This document shows, one piece after another, positions 8,115 to 15,914 of a stretch of DNA of 33,814 nt (positions are counted from its first letter, which is position 1; every line of letters starts with the position of its first letter). This stretch comes from Paracoccaceae bacterium (lineage in GTDB: Bacteria; Pseudomonadota; Alphaproteobacteria; Rhodobacterales; Rhodobacteraceae). Under the pieces are notes generated by a model. The model did no database searches. It worked only from the letters and a program-made list of their open reading frames with translations, and had not been told where the DNA came from. Where the stretch lies: NCBI GenBank assembly GCA_030066175.1, contig JASJCC010000014.1:1-33814 (forward strand). Direction: 5' to 3'. The position numbers and the translations under genes were made by a program.

Positions 8115-8987
8115 GTGACAGACAGCGCCAGCATTCAGGATCGCATCAACCGGTCCTATTCCGGTCTCAGCGACAAGTTGCAGGTTGCGGCGCAGTACGT
8201 CGCCGACAATCCTGTGGACGTCGCCACCCGGTCGCTGCGCGCCGTGGCGACCACCAGCGGCGTGTCGCCCGCCACGTTTTCCCGCCTCGCCAGAGCCCTG
8301 GGCTATGCCGACTATGAGGCGATGCGCGAAGATGGGCGCCTGGCCGTCGAGCGGCAGATGTCGCCCTTTTCCGAGCGCGCCTCGGCCCTGCGCAGCAAGG
8401 CCAGCGGCCAAGCCGGCCGCGCGATCTTGCAGCATCAAGCGGCGGCTTGCGTCGCCAATATCGAGGCTTTGGAACAGACGATCGATCCACAAAGGCTCGA
8501 GGCGGCGGTGGCGGCGCTGCATGCGGCGCGTCAGGTGCTGTTGGTAGGATCAAAGGGATCTGCAGGGCTGATCGACTACCTTGGCTATATGGGCCACTGG
8601 TTCAAAACCAACTGGCGCATTGCGGGCCGCAACGGCACCGAGCTGTCTGCCACCCTGTCGCGCCTTGGCCCGGGCGACGTGGTGCTGGCCCTGGCCAAAC
8701 AACCCTATGCCCACCGCACCGTAGCAGCCCTGCAAGCTGCGCAGGCAGCGGGCGCCGAAACCATCGCGATCACCGACAGCCGGACCTCTCCGGCATTGCA
8801 ATTTGCCGAACATGCTTTCATCGTCTCCACCGAGAGCCCGCAGTTCTTTTCGTCTTACGCGGCGACACTGGTTCTGATGGAGACGATGATCAGCATGCTG
8901 CTGGCCCGCGCCGGACCCGATGCCGAAGACATGATCCGCGCGGCCGAGCTTCAGATCGACCGTCTGGGGGAAAACTGGACGGCGTAA
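8115..8987 (+). CDS. RpiR/MurR family transcriptional regulator (HTH plus SIS domains)
   Basis: This 290-residue regulator has an N-terminal RpiR-type helix-turn-helix domain (about 10-65) including TTSGVSPATFSRLARALGY. A SIS sugar-isomerase-like sensor domain follows at about 125-262, beginning QVLLVGSKGSAG and containing AIAITDS-like features. I chose the GTG at 8115 because GAGGGGGG lies just before it and the protein then has the usual family length. The in-frame ATG at 8040 would place the operator palindromes inside the gene and add residues with no family match. SIS domains usually bind phosphosugars, but RpiR members next to amine catabolism genes are also common. It diverges from the FAD/GcvT operon and reads toward the TAXI-TRAP transporter 41 bp downstream. 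It probably controls both arms. Confidence 0.9.
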   Translation: MTDSASIQDRINRSYSGLSDKLQVAAQYVADNPVDVATRSLRAVATTSGVSPATFSRLARALGYADYEAMREDGRLAVERQMSPFSERASALRSKASGQAGRAILQHQAAACVANIEALEQTIDPQRLEAAVAALHAARQVLLVGSKGSAGLIDYLGYMGHWFKTNWRIAGRNGTELSATLSRLGPGDVVLALAKQPYAHRTVAALQAAQAAGAETIAITDSRTSPALQFAEHAFIVSTESPQFFSSYAATLVLMETMISMLLARAGPDAEDMIRAAELQIDRLGENWTA

Positions 8988-9028
8988 ACAACCAAAAGAC
9001 TTGCAACATCCAAAAGGGAGAAAACACA

Positions 9029-9997
9029 ATGTTTGCAAAGCACTTCATGAAAGGCGCCGCCGTTGCCGCGGTGCTGGGCATGGCCGGGGCGGCCAGCGCG
9101 CAGCAGACCTTTATCACCATCGGCACCGGCGGTGTGACCGGCGTCTACTACCCGACCGGCGGCGCCATCTGCCGTCTGGTGAACAAAGGCCGCAAGGAAC
9201 ACGGCATCCGCTGCTCGGTCGAATCCACCGGCGGATCGGTCTACAACACCCGCACCATCCGCGAGGGGGAGCTGGACTTTGGCGTTGTGCAGTCCGACGT
9301 GCAATCGGCCGCAATGGAAGGCGTGCGCGCCTTTGACGGCGATGAGCCCTACGCCGATCTGCGCGCGGTCTTCTCCGTGCACCCCGAACCGATGCACGTC
9401 ATGGTGCGCGGCGATTCCGGCATTGAGTCCGTGATGGACATGAAGGGCAAGCGGGTGAATATCGGCAACCCCGGCTCGGGCACCCGTGTTCTGGCTGGCG
9501 TTCTGATGGATGCCGCCGGCGTGACGCCTGATGACTTTGCGCTTGCCGCCGAGCTGAAATCCTCCGAACAGGCCGCCGCGCTTTGCGATGGCAAGATCGA
9601 CGCCGCGATCTGGGCTGCCGGTCTGCCCAACGGTTCGACCATGGAGGCAACCTCGACCTGCGATATCAAGGTCCTCGATCTGACCTCGTCGGGCATGGAC
9701 AAGGTGCTGGCGGAAAACGCGGCTTATGCGGCGGCGGGCATCCCCGGCGGTCTTTACCCGGGCAACGATGGCGACATCGCCTCTTGGGGCCCCAAGGCGA
9801 CCTTTGTTACCGATGCCAGCACCCCGGATGAGGTGGTTTACACGCTGGTGAAGTCGATCTTTGAAAACTTCGACGACTTCAAGAAACTGCACCCGGCCTT
9901 CAACGCTCTGACCGAAGAGCAGATGATCAAGGACGGTCTCAGCGCGCCGCTGCACCCCGGTGCCGCACAATACTATGGCGAGCGCGGCTGGATGTGA
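9029..9997 (+). CDS. TAXI-type TRAP transporter substrate-binding protein
   Basis: This is a periplasmic solute-binding protein of the TAXI family, 322 residues. A signal peptide is clear (positively charged start, hydrophobic core, cleavage after ASA near residue 24). The mature protein begins QQTFITIGTGGVTGVYYPTGGAI, containing the family's TGGxTGxYYP signature, followed by VESTGGSVYNTR and GVVQSDVQ. TAXI proteins deliver small organic acids or amino acids to a fused permease, driven by an ion gradient. AGGGAG lies 10 bases before the ATG. The gene sits between the RpiR regulator and the permease and is followed by a strong hairpin. Its ligand is unknown and is presumably the substrate of the divergent catabolic operon. 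Confidence 0.94.
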   Translation: MFAKHFMKGAAVAAVLGMAGAASAQQTFITIGTGGVTGVYYPTGGAICRLVNKGRKEHGIRCSVESTGGSVYNTRTIREGELDFGVVQSDVQSAAMEGVRAFDGDEPYADLRAVFSVHPEPMHVMVRGDSGIESVMDMKGKRVNIGNPGSGTRVLAGVLMDAAGVTPDDFALAAELKSSEQAAALCDGKIDAAIWAAGLPNGSTMEATSTCDIKVLDLTSSGMDKVLAENAAYAAAGIPGGLYPGNDGDIASWGPKATFVTDASTPDEVVYTLVKSIFENFDDFKKLHPAFNALTEEQMIKDGLSAPLHPGAAQYYGERGWM

Positions 9998-10019
9998 TCC
10001 GACCCGTTTGACACCACGT

Positions 10020-10044
10020 CCCCCGGCGCTTTGCGCGCCGGGGG
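10020..10044 (+). terminator. Hairpin between binding protein and permease genes
   Basis: CCCCCGGCGC and GCGCCGGGGG form a perfect 10-bp stem with a 5-base loop, 22 bases after the TAXI gene stop and 49 before the permease start. No U-run follows (AACCTCTATTCG). It therefore looks like a partial terminator or an RNA-stabilising hairpin that lets the binding protein be made in excess over the permease. Confidence 0.7.
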
Positions 10045-10093
10045 AACCTCTATTCGTTACATAAATTCAGCGGGTTAACCGCAGGGGGACAGA

Positions 10094-12694
10094 ATGTCGG
10101 ACGCACAGACCAAGGGGCCCGAGCCCGCGCTCGAGGATATCGTCGCCGACGCCGATACCGGCGGGCGCAACCCGCATGACGCGTTTGGCCGCGCGGCCCT
10201 CTGGTATATCCCGCTGGTCTGGTCGATCTACCAGCTCTGGATCGCCTCCCCCCTGCCCTTCATGCTGGGCATCGGCGTGATGAACGACACCCAGACGCGC
10301 GCAATCCACCTTGGGTTTGCGGTGCTCTTGGCCTTCATCGCCTTCCCGGGCCTGAAAAACAGCCCGCGTCACCACATCCCGGCCCTCACCTGGGTCATCG
10401 CCATCGCCGCCGCCGTTACCGCGTCTTATCTCTGGTGGGACTACCGCGGTGTGGCGCAACGCACCGGTGCCCCGAACACCACCGACCTGATCATGGCGGG
10501 TATCGGTATCGTGCTGCTTTTGGAGGCCGCGCGCCGGTCGCTCGGCTTCCCGCTGATGGGTGTGGCGCTCTTCTTCCTGTCTTATGTCTTTTTCGGCTCC
10601 TGGTCCGGCCTGCCGGAGGTGGTGCAGTGGAAAGGGGCGTCCTTCGAGAAAGCCATGAGCCATATGTGGCTGACCACCGAGGGCGTTTTTGGCGTGGCGT
10701 TGGGTGTGTCTTCGGGCTTTGTCTTTCTCTTCGTGCTCTTCGGCGCTTTGTTGAACCAAGCAGGCGCGGGCAACTACTTCCTGAAACTCGCCTTCGCCGC
10801 ATTGGGCCACCTGCGCGGTGGCCCGGCCAAAGCGGCCGTCATCGCCTCAGCCGCCACCGGCCTGATCTCGGGGTCCTCGATCGCCAACGTGGTCACCACC
10901 GGCACCTTCACCATCCCCTTGATGAAAAAGGTGGGCTTCCCGGCCACCAAGGCCGGCGCGGTTGAGGTCTCATCCTCGATCAACGGCGTTCTGACGCCGC
11001 CGGTGATGGGCGCCGTGGCCTTCCTGATGACCGAATATGTCGGCATTTCCTATGTCGAGGTGGTGAAAACCGCGATTGTTCCGGCGGCGATTTCCTATGT
11101 CGCGCTGGTCTATATCGTGCATCTCGAAGCGCTCAAGATGGGCATGACCGGCACCAGCCGCATGAACCCGATCAAGTTCATCCTCGGCGCGATCTTCATC
11201 ATCGCCATCTCGATCGTCATCGCGGGCGGCACGCTGTTCCTGACCGGTGTCATCGTCGACACCCTCGGCAGCGTCTTTGGTGGCGCGTCGCTCTATGTCA
11301 TCCTCGCCATCATGCTGGCCGCGTATATCGCCGCCGTGCGCTACGCCGCGCAGGCGCCCGATCTGGATATGAGCCTCGAGTCGATGCAGCACCTGCCGCC
11401 GACGCGCGATATCTTCAAGACCGGCATCCACTACCTGATGCCGATCCTCTTGCTGATGTATCTCTTGATGATCGAACGCAAATCTCCAGGCCTTTCAGCC
11501 TTTTGGTCGACGATTTTCATGTTGTTCATCCTGCTCACCCAGAACCCGTTAAAGGCCTTCTTCCGCGGCGAAGGTGAAACCGTCCGCCACATCCAAGAGG
11601 GCCTATCGGACATTGCCGAGGGCATGATCGCCGGCGCCCGCAACATGATCGGCCTCGCCGCCGCCATGGGCGTTGCGGGCATCATCGTCGGCGCCGTGAC
11701 GCTCACCGGGATTGGCCAGGTGATGGCGGAGTTTGTCGAGTTCCTGTCGGGCGGCAACCTCTTGGCGATGCTGTTCTTCGTCGCCGTCATCTCGATCATC
11801 CTCGGGATGGGCCTGCCGACGACCGCCAACTACATCGTCGTCAGCTCGCTGATGGCCGGGGTGGTCGTCGAGCTGGGCGCGCAAGCCGGGCTGATCGTGC
11901 CGCTGGTCGCGGTGCACATGTTCGTCTTCTATTTCGGGATCATGGCCGATGTGACACCCCCGGTGGGGCTCGCAAGCTTCGCCGCCGCCGCGATCTCCAA
12001 AGGGGATCCATTGCGCACCGGGTTCCAGGCCTTCTTCTACTCGATCCGCACCGCCCTTCTGCCATTCCTCTTCATCTTCAACACCGATCTTCTGTTGATC
12101 GATGTCGGACCCGTGCAAGCGGTCTTTGTCTTTATCATCGCGCTTATCGCCATGCTGCTCTTTGCCGCCGGGACGATGAATTACTTCATGGTCAAGTCGC
12201 GATTGTGGGAAAGCGCGGTGCTGCTCTTCTCGGCCTTCGTGCTTTTCCAGCCCGGCTTCTTTCTGAACCAGATGGCGCCCGAGTTTGAATCCCGCCCCGG
12301 CAGCGCGTTGTTTGAAATGGCCGAAGCGGCCGCGGATGGCGCCTCGCTCCGGGTGCGGCTGGTGGGTGAGAACCTCAACGGCGATCTGGTCGATGCGCGC
12401 TACCTTTTGCCGGTGGGCGATTCCGGGGCCGACGGCGAAACCCGGCTGATGGATGGCGCCGGGATCGAGTTCCGCGATGAAGGCGGCAGTATCTTTGTCG
12501 ATAATCTGAGCTTTGGCGGACCAGCCGAGCAGTTGGGGATCGATTTCGACTGGGAAGTGGTCGAGCTTGAGGTCGCTGCCGACCGACTGCCGAAAGAGAT
12601 CTTCTACATCCCGGCCCTACTGCTCGTCGCCATGGTGTTCGGCCTACAGATGGGCCGCAAACGGAAAGAAGAAAGCCAGGAGGCCCCAGCATGA
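10094..12694 (+). CDS. TRAP transporter fused permease (4TM-12TM) with extra C-terminal domain
   Basis: This is an 866-residue inner-membrane permease in which the small DctQ-like and large DctM-like TRAP subunits are fused, as is usual with TAXI binding proteins. The DctQ-like helices occupy about residues 30-170. The DctM part (about 190-700) shows TGLISGSSIANVVTTGTFTIP, GVLTPPVMGAVAF, ILGMGLPTTANYIVVSSL and a late DVTPPVGLASFAAAAIS motif. After the last core helices comes a soluble segment at about 735-833 with GGPAEQLGIDFDW, resembling a PDZ-type loop (a DUF3394-like tail), then a final helix (838-855) and a basic end. GGGGGA precedes the ATG. Its stop overlaps the UspA start by four bases. 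Confidence 0.94.
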   Translation: MSDAQTKGPEPALEDIVADADTGGRNPHDAFGRAALWYIPLVWSIYQLWIASPLPFMLGIGVMNDTQTRAIHLGFAVLLAFIAFPGLKNSPRHHIPALTWVIAIAAAVTASYLWWDYRGVAQRTGAPNTTDLIMAGIGIVLLLEAARRSLGFPLMGVALFFLSYVFFGSWSGLPEVVQWKGASFEKAMSHMWLTTEGVFGVALGVSSGFVFLFVLFGALLNQAGAGNYFLKLAFAALGHLRGGPAKAAVIASAATGLISGSSIANVVTTGTFTIPLMKKVGFPATKAGAVEVSSSINGVLTPPVMGAVAFLMTEYVGISYVEVVKTAIVPAAISYVALVYIVHLEALKMGMTGTSRMNPIKFILGAIFIIAISIVIAGGTLFLTGVIVDTLGSVFGGASLYVILAIMLAAYIAAVRYAAQAPDLDMSLESMQHLPPTRDIFKTGIHYLMPILLLMYLLMIERKSPGLSAFWSTIFMLFILLTQNPLKAFFRGEGETVRHIQEGLSDIAEGMIAGARNMIGLAAAMGVAGIIVGAVTLTGIGQVMAEFVEFLSGGNLLAMLFFVAVISIILGMGLPTTANYIVVSSLMAGVVVELGAQAGLIVPLVAVHMFVFYFGIMADVTPPVGLASFAAAAISKGDPLRTGFQAFFYSIRTALLPFLFIFNTDLLLIDVGPVQAVFVFIIALIAMLLFAAGTMNYFMVKSRLWESAVLLFSAFVLFQPGFFLNQMAPEFESRPGSALFEMAEAAADGASLRVRLVGENLNGDLVDARYLLPVGDSGADGETRLMDGAGIEFRDEGGSIFVDNLSFGGPAEQLGIDFDWEVVELEVAADRLPKEIFYIPALLLVAMVFGLQMGRKRKEESQEAPA

Positions 12695-13119
12695 CGGAAC
12701 ATGTCCTTTGCGCCATCGACCTGACCCACGAAGACGACGCCAAGGCGCTGTTGCGCGAGGCCGACAAGTTGGCCGGGTTCTACGGCGCCACGCTGAGCGT
12801 GGTGACCGTGCTGCCGGATTTCGGATCCTCCTGGGTCGGCACGTTTTTCAAGCCGGGCACGATGCATGACGCCGCGGAGGCTGCCAACGACGCCCTGCAC
12901 GACCTGGTGCGACAGACCCTGCCCGACCGCGAAGGGGTGCAGCACATCGTCGAGATCGGCGTGGTCTACGAAGAGGTCCTTCGGGCTATTTCCCAAGCAC
13001 AAGCCGACCTCGTCATCGTCGGCGCGCACAAACCCGACATCGCCGACCGGCTCCTCGGCCCCAACTCCGCCCGGATCGCCCGCTTGTCGCCAGTCTCGAC
13101 GCTCGTGGTGCGGGTCTAG
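12691..13119 (+). CDS. UspA-family universal stress protein linked to the TRAP transporter
   Basis: This is a 142-residue single-domain UspA protein. The N-terminus VLCAIDLTHEDDAKALL and the C-terminal ATP-loop region VIVGAHKPDIADRLLGPNSARI followed by LSPVSTLVVRV fit the family. The ATP-loop region resembles that of TeaD, the UspA protein that modulates the ectoine TRAP transporter TeaABC of Halomonas. The gene overlaps the permease stop by four bases (ATGA). A role in tuning transport in response to ATP is therefore likely, though inferred from TeaD. It is the last gene of the rightward operon. Confidence 0.92.
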   Translation: MTEHVLCAIDLTHEDDAKALLREADKLAGFYGATLSVVTVLPDFGSSWVGTFFKPGTMHDAAEAANDALHDLVRQTLPDREGVQHIVEIGVVYEEVLRAISQAQADLVIVGAHKPDIADRLLGPNSARIARLSPVSTLVVRV

Positions 13120-13192
13120 CAAGGATCCGCTTCTGCGCGACCGGTAATCTTGCGACTCACCCGAAGCACACTTTTAACGACCCAGACCCAAG

Positions 13193-13222
13193 AACGGCGC
13201 CACAGGGAACTGCGGCGCCGTT
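13193..13222. terminator. Shared hairpin between convergent uspA and chemoreceptor genes
   Basis: AACGGCGCC and GGCGCCGTT form a perfect 9-bp stem with a 12-base loop. It lies 73 bases after the UspA stop and 36 bases beyond the end of the leftward chemoreceptor gene. Both exits carry short T-containing runs but no strong U-tract. It is placed to stop transcription from both sides. Confidence 0.6.
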
Positions 13223-13258
13223 CACTTGATTTGCTCGATTGGTCTTGTTTCCGCTGAA

Positions 13259-15007
13259 TTAGGTACCGGTTTTCAGTGCGCGCATCTCTGCCATCGGTGT
13301 CGCCACCACTGCGGACGCATGACCCGAGATGGAAAAGCGCGACATCTGCTGGGTCAGGTCGTTGACGCTTTGGGTCAGCATATGTGCGGCGGCAGTGGAT
13401 TGTTCGACCATGGCAGCGTTTTGCTGGGTCACGCGGTCGAGGTTGGTCACCCCAACGTTGATTTCCTTCAGGCCCTCGGCCTGTTCCGAAGCGCCATTGG
13501 CAATGCCGCTCATTAGTTCGGAGATGTGATCGACCTCGCGCACCACTTCGTTCAGCGCTTGCCCGGCTCGTTCGACCAGCCCCACACCATCTTTGACCTG
13601 GTTGGTCGAATTGCCGACAAGCTGCTTGATCTGCTGCGCTGCGTCCGAGCTGCGTTGCGCCAGCGCGCGCACTTCCGAGGCGACCACCGCAAAGCCTTTG
13701 CCTGAGGCGCCCGCACGGGCGGCTTCGACACCGGCATTCAGCGCCAAGAGGTTGGTCTGGAAAGCGATGTCGTCGATCACGGTGATAATCTCGCCGATCT
13801 GGCCCGAGGATTTTTCAATCTCGGACATGGCATCGACCGCCGATTGCATCACCGCGCCATTCTGTGCCGCCATGGTCGAAGCGCTTTGTACCGAGGTTTC
13901 GACCTCACGGGCCGAGGTTGCGGCTTTGCTGACGATGCTGAGCAATTGATCCAATGCGGCAGCGGTTTGCTCCAGCGTCGCCGCCTGGTTTTCCGTGCGG
14001 CGCGACAGATCGTCGGAAGCGCTGGAAATCTCGGTGGCGCCGTGGCCAATGGATTCGGCTGTGCCCTGCACCGATCCCAAGGCGTCGCGCAAGGCTTCGA
14101 CGGCGGTGTTGTAGTCGCTCCGCAGGGCCAGATACTGATCCGGGAAATCGGCCGTGATGGTTTCGGTCAGAACCCCTTCGGAGAGCGTCCGCAACCCGCG
14201 GCTGAGATGCGCCACAACGTCGGCTTGCGCGCGGTGTTCTTCCTGTCGCGCAGCCTCAAGCTCACTGCTTTCCCGCAGTTTTTCGGCCAGGAGATCGAGG
14301 TCACGCGCGATATCGCCCAGTTCATCGCCGCGCGTGCGCATTTGCACGTCCTGATCGTAATCTCCGCCGGCAATCGCGGTCATGGTCATGCCAAGATCGC
14401 GCAGCGGCTTGCCGATCATCCGTCGCAGCGCCAGCAGGGTCAGCACGGACATGCCCAGCATCACCGCAAAGCCCACAAGCAGGATGGTGATCTTCTTGCC
14501 GGATACGGCGCGCAAGGCGTTGGCATCGGTAAAGGCCATCGCGATGGCCCCGGTCGCCGTGCCGTCTGGCAGCAAAACCGGCGCGGCCAGATGCAATCCA
14601 TCCGGGCTGGCAGCAGACTCGCCCGTTTCGATAGCGCGCGCGGCCAGCGCGCTCAGTGTTGTACTCAAGGATGGGGCGACGGCGCGTTCTGCAAGGACCG
14701 CACCGTCGCCACCGAATATCATCACCCCTTCGCCATCTTCGCCGGCGACCCGCACCGCTTCGTCGGCGGTTTCTTCGATCTTGGGCTGCGCCTTGAACCG
14801 GATCGGCTGTACCAGCGCGTCCGACTGGAACGAGACCGTCGCGGTCGCCCGGTCGGCCACCGCCTCGCGGACGAGGCTGTCGACCACCCGGGTCGACCCG
14901 GTGACCAGCACACCCGCCACGATCAAGGTCGTAACCGTCATGATGGCGGCGCACTTTACAAAAACCGACCGCAGGGCCGAGGTTCGGACAAGATCGAGAG
15001 CGGGCAT
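13259..15007 (-). CDS. Methyl-accepting chemotaxis protein
   Basis: This is an inner-membrane chemoreceptor of 582 residues. Helix 1 spans about 18-37, a small periplasmic domain covers 40-170, helix 2 covers 173-193 and a HAMP domain covers 195-250. A second HAMP-like segment lies around 270-310, followed by the long signalling coiled coil. The conserved hairpin tip at about 404-450 includes AFQTNLLALNAGVEAARAG and GKGFAVVASEVRALAQRS. These contact CheA and CheW. The ligand domain contains a short Cache/PAS-like stretch (FGGDGAVLAERAV and LLPDGTATGAIAMAF). No CheR-binding pentapeptide ends the protein. The gene lies 46 bp downstream of a secreted Cache-like protein on the same strand, suggesting that the two sense together. 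Confidence 0.95.
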   Translation of the reverse strand: MPALDLVRTSALRSVFVKCAAIMTVTTLIVAGVLVTGSTRVVDSLVREAVADRATATVSFQSDALVQPIRFKAQPKIEETADEAVRVAGEDGEGVMIFGGDGAVLAERAVAPSLSTTLSALAARAIETGESAASPDGLHLAAPVLLPDGTATGAIAMAFTDANALRAVSGKKITILLVGFAVMLGMSVLTLLALRRMIGKPLRDLGMTMTAIAGGDYDQDVQMRTRGDELGDIARDLDLLAEKLRESSELEAARQEEHRAQADVVAHLSRGLRTLSEGVLTETITADFPDQYLALRSDYNTAVEALRDALGSVQGTAESIGHGATEISSASDDLSRRTENQAATLEQTAAALDQLLSIVSKAATSAREVETSVQSASTMAAQNGAVMQSAVDAMSEIEKSSGQIGEIITVIDDIAFQTNLLALNAGVEAARAGASGKGFAVVASEVRALAQRSSDAAQQIKQLVGNSTNQVKDGVGLVERAGQALNEVVREVDHISELMSGIANGASEQAEGLKEINVGVTNLDRVTQQNAAMVEQSTAAAHMLTQSVNDLTQQMSRFSISGHASAVVATPMAEMRALKTGT

Positions 15008-15053
15008 CGCGTGTCTCCGGTTGCAGAAGAGGTCAGGAAGGGGCGGCAGGCGC

Positions 15054-15623
15054 TTACATAAAGGCGTCGGCGATCACCCCGACCGTCATCGCACCGACAA
15101 CTTCGCCGGTGGCCGGATCGGTCAGCGCCATCGAGATCTGCACCTGGTAGGACTGGCTCGATTCGTCGAATTCGATCTCACCGAAATGCACGGCGCCGGC
15201 ACCGACGCCAAAGGTTTCGGAGAACTTCGCCTCATCACCCTGCCAGTAATCCGAGGTCACGGCAGAGGCCGCCACGTTCAGGCCCACGGCGTCCATGACA
15301 AACACCTCGGTGATCATGCCACCCGAGGCTTCGGTCTGCGCGCGCAGGAAATCCGCGGCCGCGTTGCCGAGCACCGGATCGATCGTCGGCGTGCTGGCAG
15401 CGCCCACTTCGGCGCGCCAGGTCTGATCCAGGTCGTTGATCGTTGCGGCATCGTAACCGGCGGTCATGGCGTTTTGTGCGGCAATGGCGTCCATCAGGAC
15501 GGCGTCATGCGCCCAAGGCATGATCTGGTCCTGCAGGAAGGCGTTCATTGCCGGGGTCGGTTCGGCGGCAAAGGCGGGGGCTGCGGCGGCAAGGGTGGCA
15601 GCAACGAGGGCGGTACGGATCAT
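15054..15623 (-). CDS. Secreted single-domain Cache-like protein next to a chemoreceptor
   Basis: This 189-residue protein has a signal peptide with cleavage expected after AFA at about residue 19, and no membrane anchor, so it should be free in the periplasm. The C-terminal half reads like the core of a Cache/PDC sensor domain. FVMDAVGLNVAAS (108-120), TSDYWQGDEAKF (123-134) and a closing strand with ALTDPATGEVVGAMTVGV (166-183) match the pattern seen in extracellular domains of chemoreceptors and kinases. The N-terminal half would be the long helix of such a domain. It probably forms an operon with the downstream chemoreceptor gene. The function is not established. I infer a ligand-binding partner of the receptor. 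Confidence 0.72.
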   Translation of the reverse strand: MIRTALVAATLAAAAPAFAAEPTPAMNAFLQDQIMPWAHDAVLMDAIAAQNAMTAGYDAATINDLDQTWRAEVGAASTPTIDPVLGNAAADFLRAQTEASGGMITEVFVMDAVGLNVAASAVTSDYWQGDEAKFSETFGVGAGAVHFGEIEFDESSQSYQVQISMALTDPATGEVVGAMTVGVIADAFM

Positions 15624-15914
15624 CAGAATCTCCTGTTGGTGGGTGTCATGCGCGGCACCCTAGGAACGATGACCTTATGTTCCGTTAATGACGTCCCGCG
15701 CATTTCGCGACAGGTTTAAAGGTCGAAAAACGACAGATCGTCGCATTCGGTACAGACAGGCGCGGGCGCAGGGACTGAACTGCGCGTTATGGACCAAGAA
15801 CGTTCCAGCATCGCGGTGATCCAGCGCAAGATCGGGGCGCGGCGTGGACGGGCGGCGCGCGGGCGGCCTTAACCGGCCTCTGCCACCCGTTTCTTTCACC
15901 GCCAGGATACCAAG
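15624..15914. other. Divergent intergenic region before the Cache-like and mttB-like genes
   Basis: This 291-bp region has no convincing gene and must hold the promoters of both divergent units. Visible structure is limited to short repeats: GTCG-AAAAA-CGAC at 15722-15734, which can also pair onward with GTCG at 15740-15743, and CGCG-CATTT-CGCG near 15698. A 27-codon frame (15789-15872) ends before the mttB-like start and has no supporting ribosome site. I see no recognisable riboswitch. Confidence 0.5.

Noticed and set aside
10068-10082. GGTTAACC palindrome before the TRAP permease as a possible CtrA or other operator
   Set aside because: It is only 8 bp, lacks the TTAA-N7-TTAA form and lies inside a likely operon.
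15789-15872. Short 27-codon frame before the mttB-like gene, in the same frame
   Set aside because: It has no ribosome site and no recognisable sequence beyond Arg-rich codons expected in high-GC DNA. It could be a leader peptide but nothing supports it.
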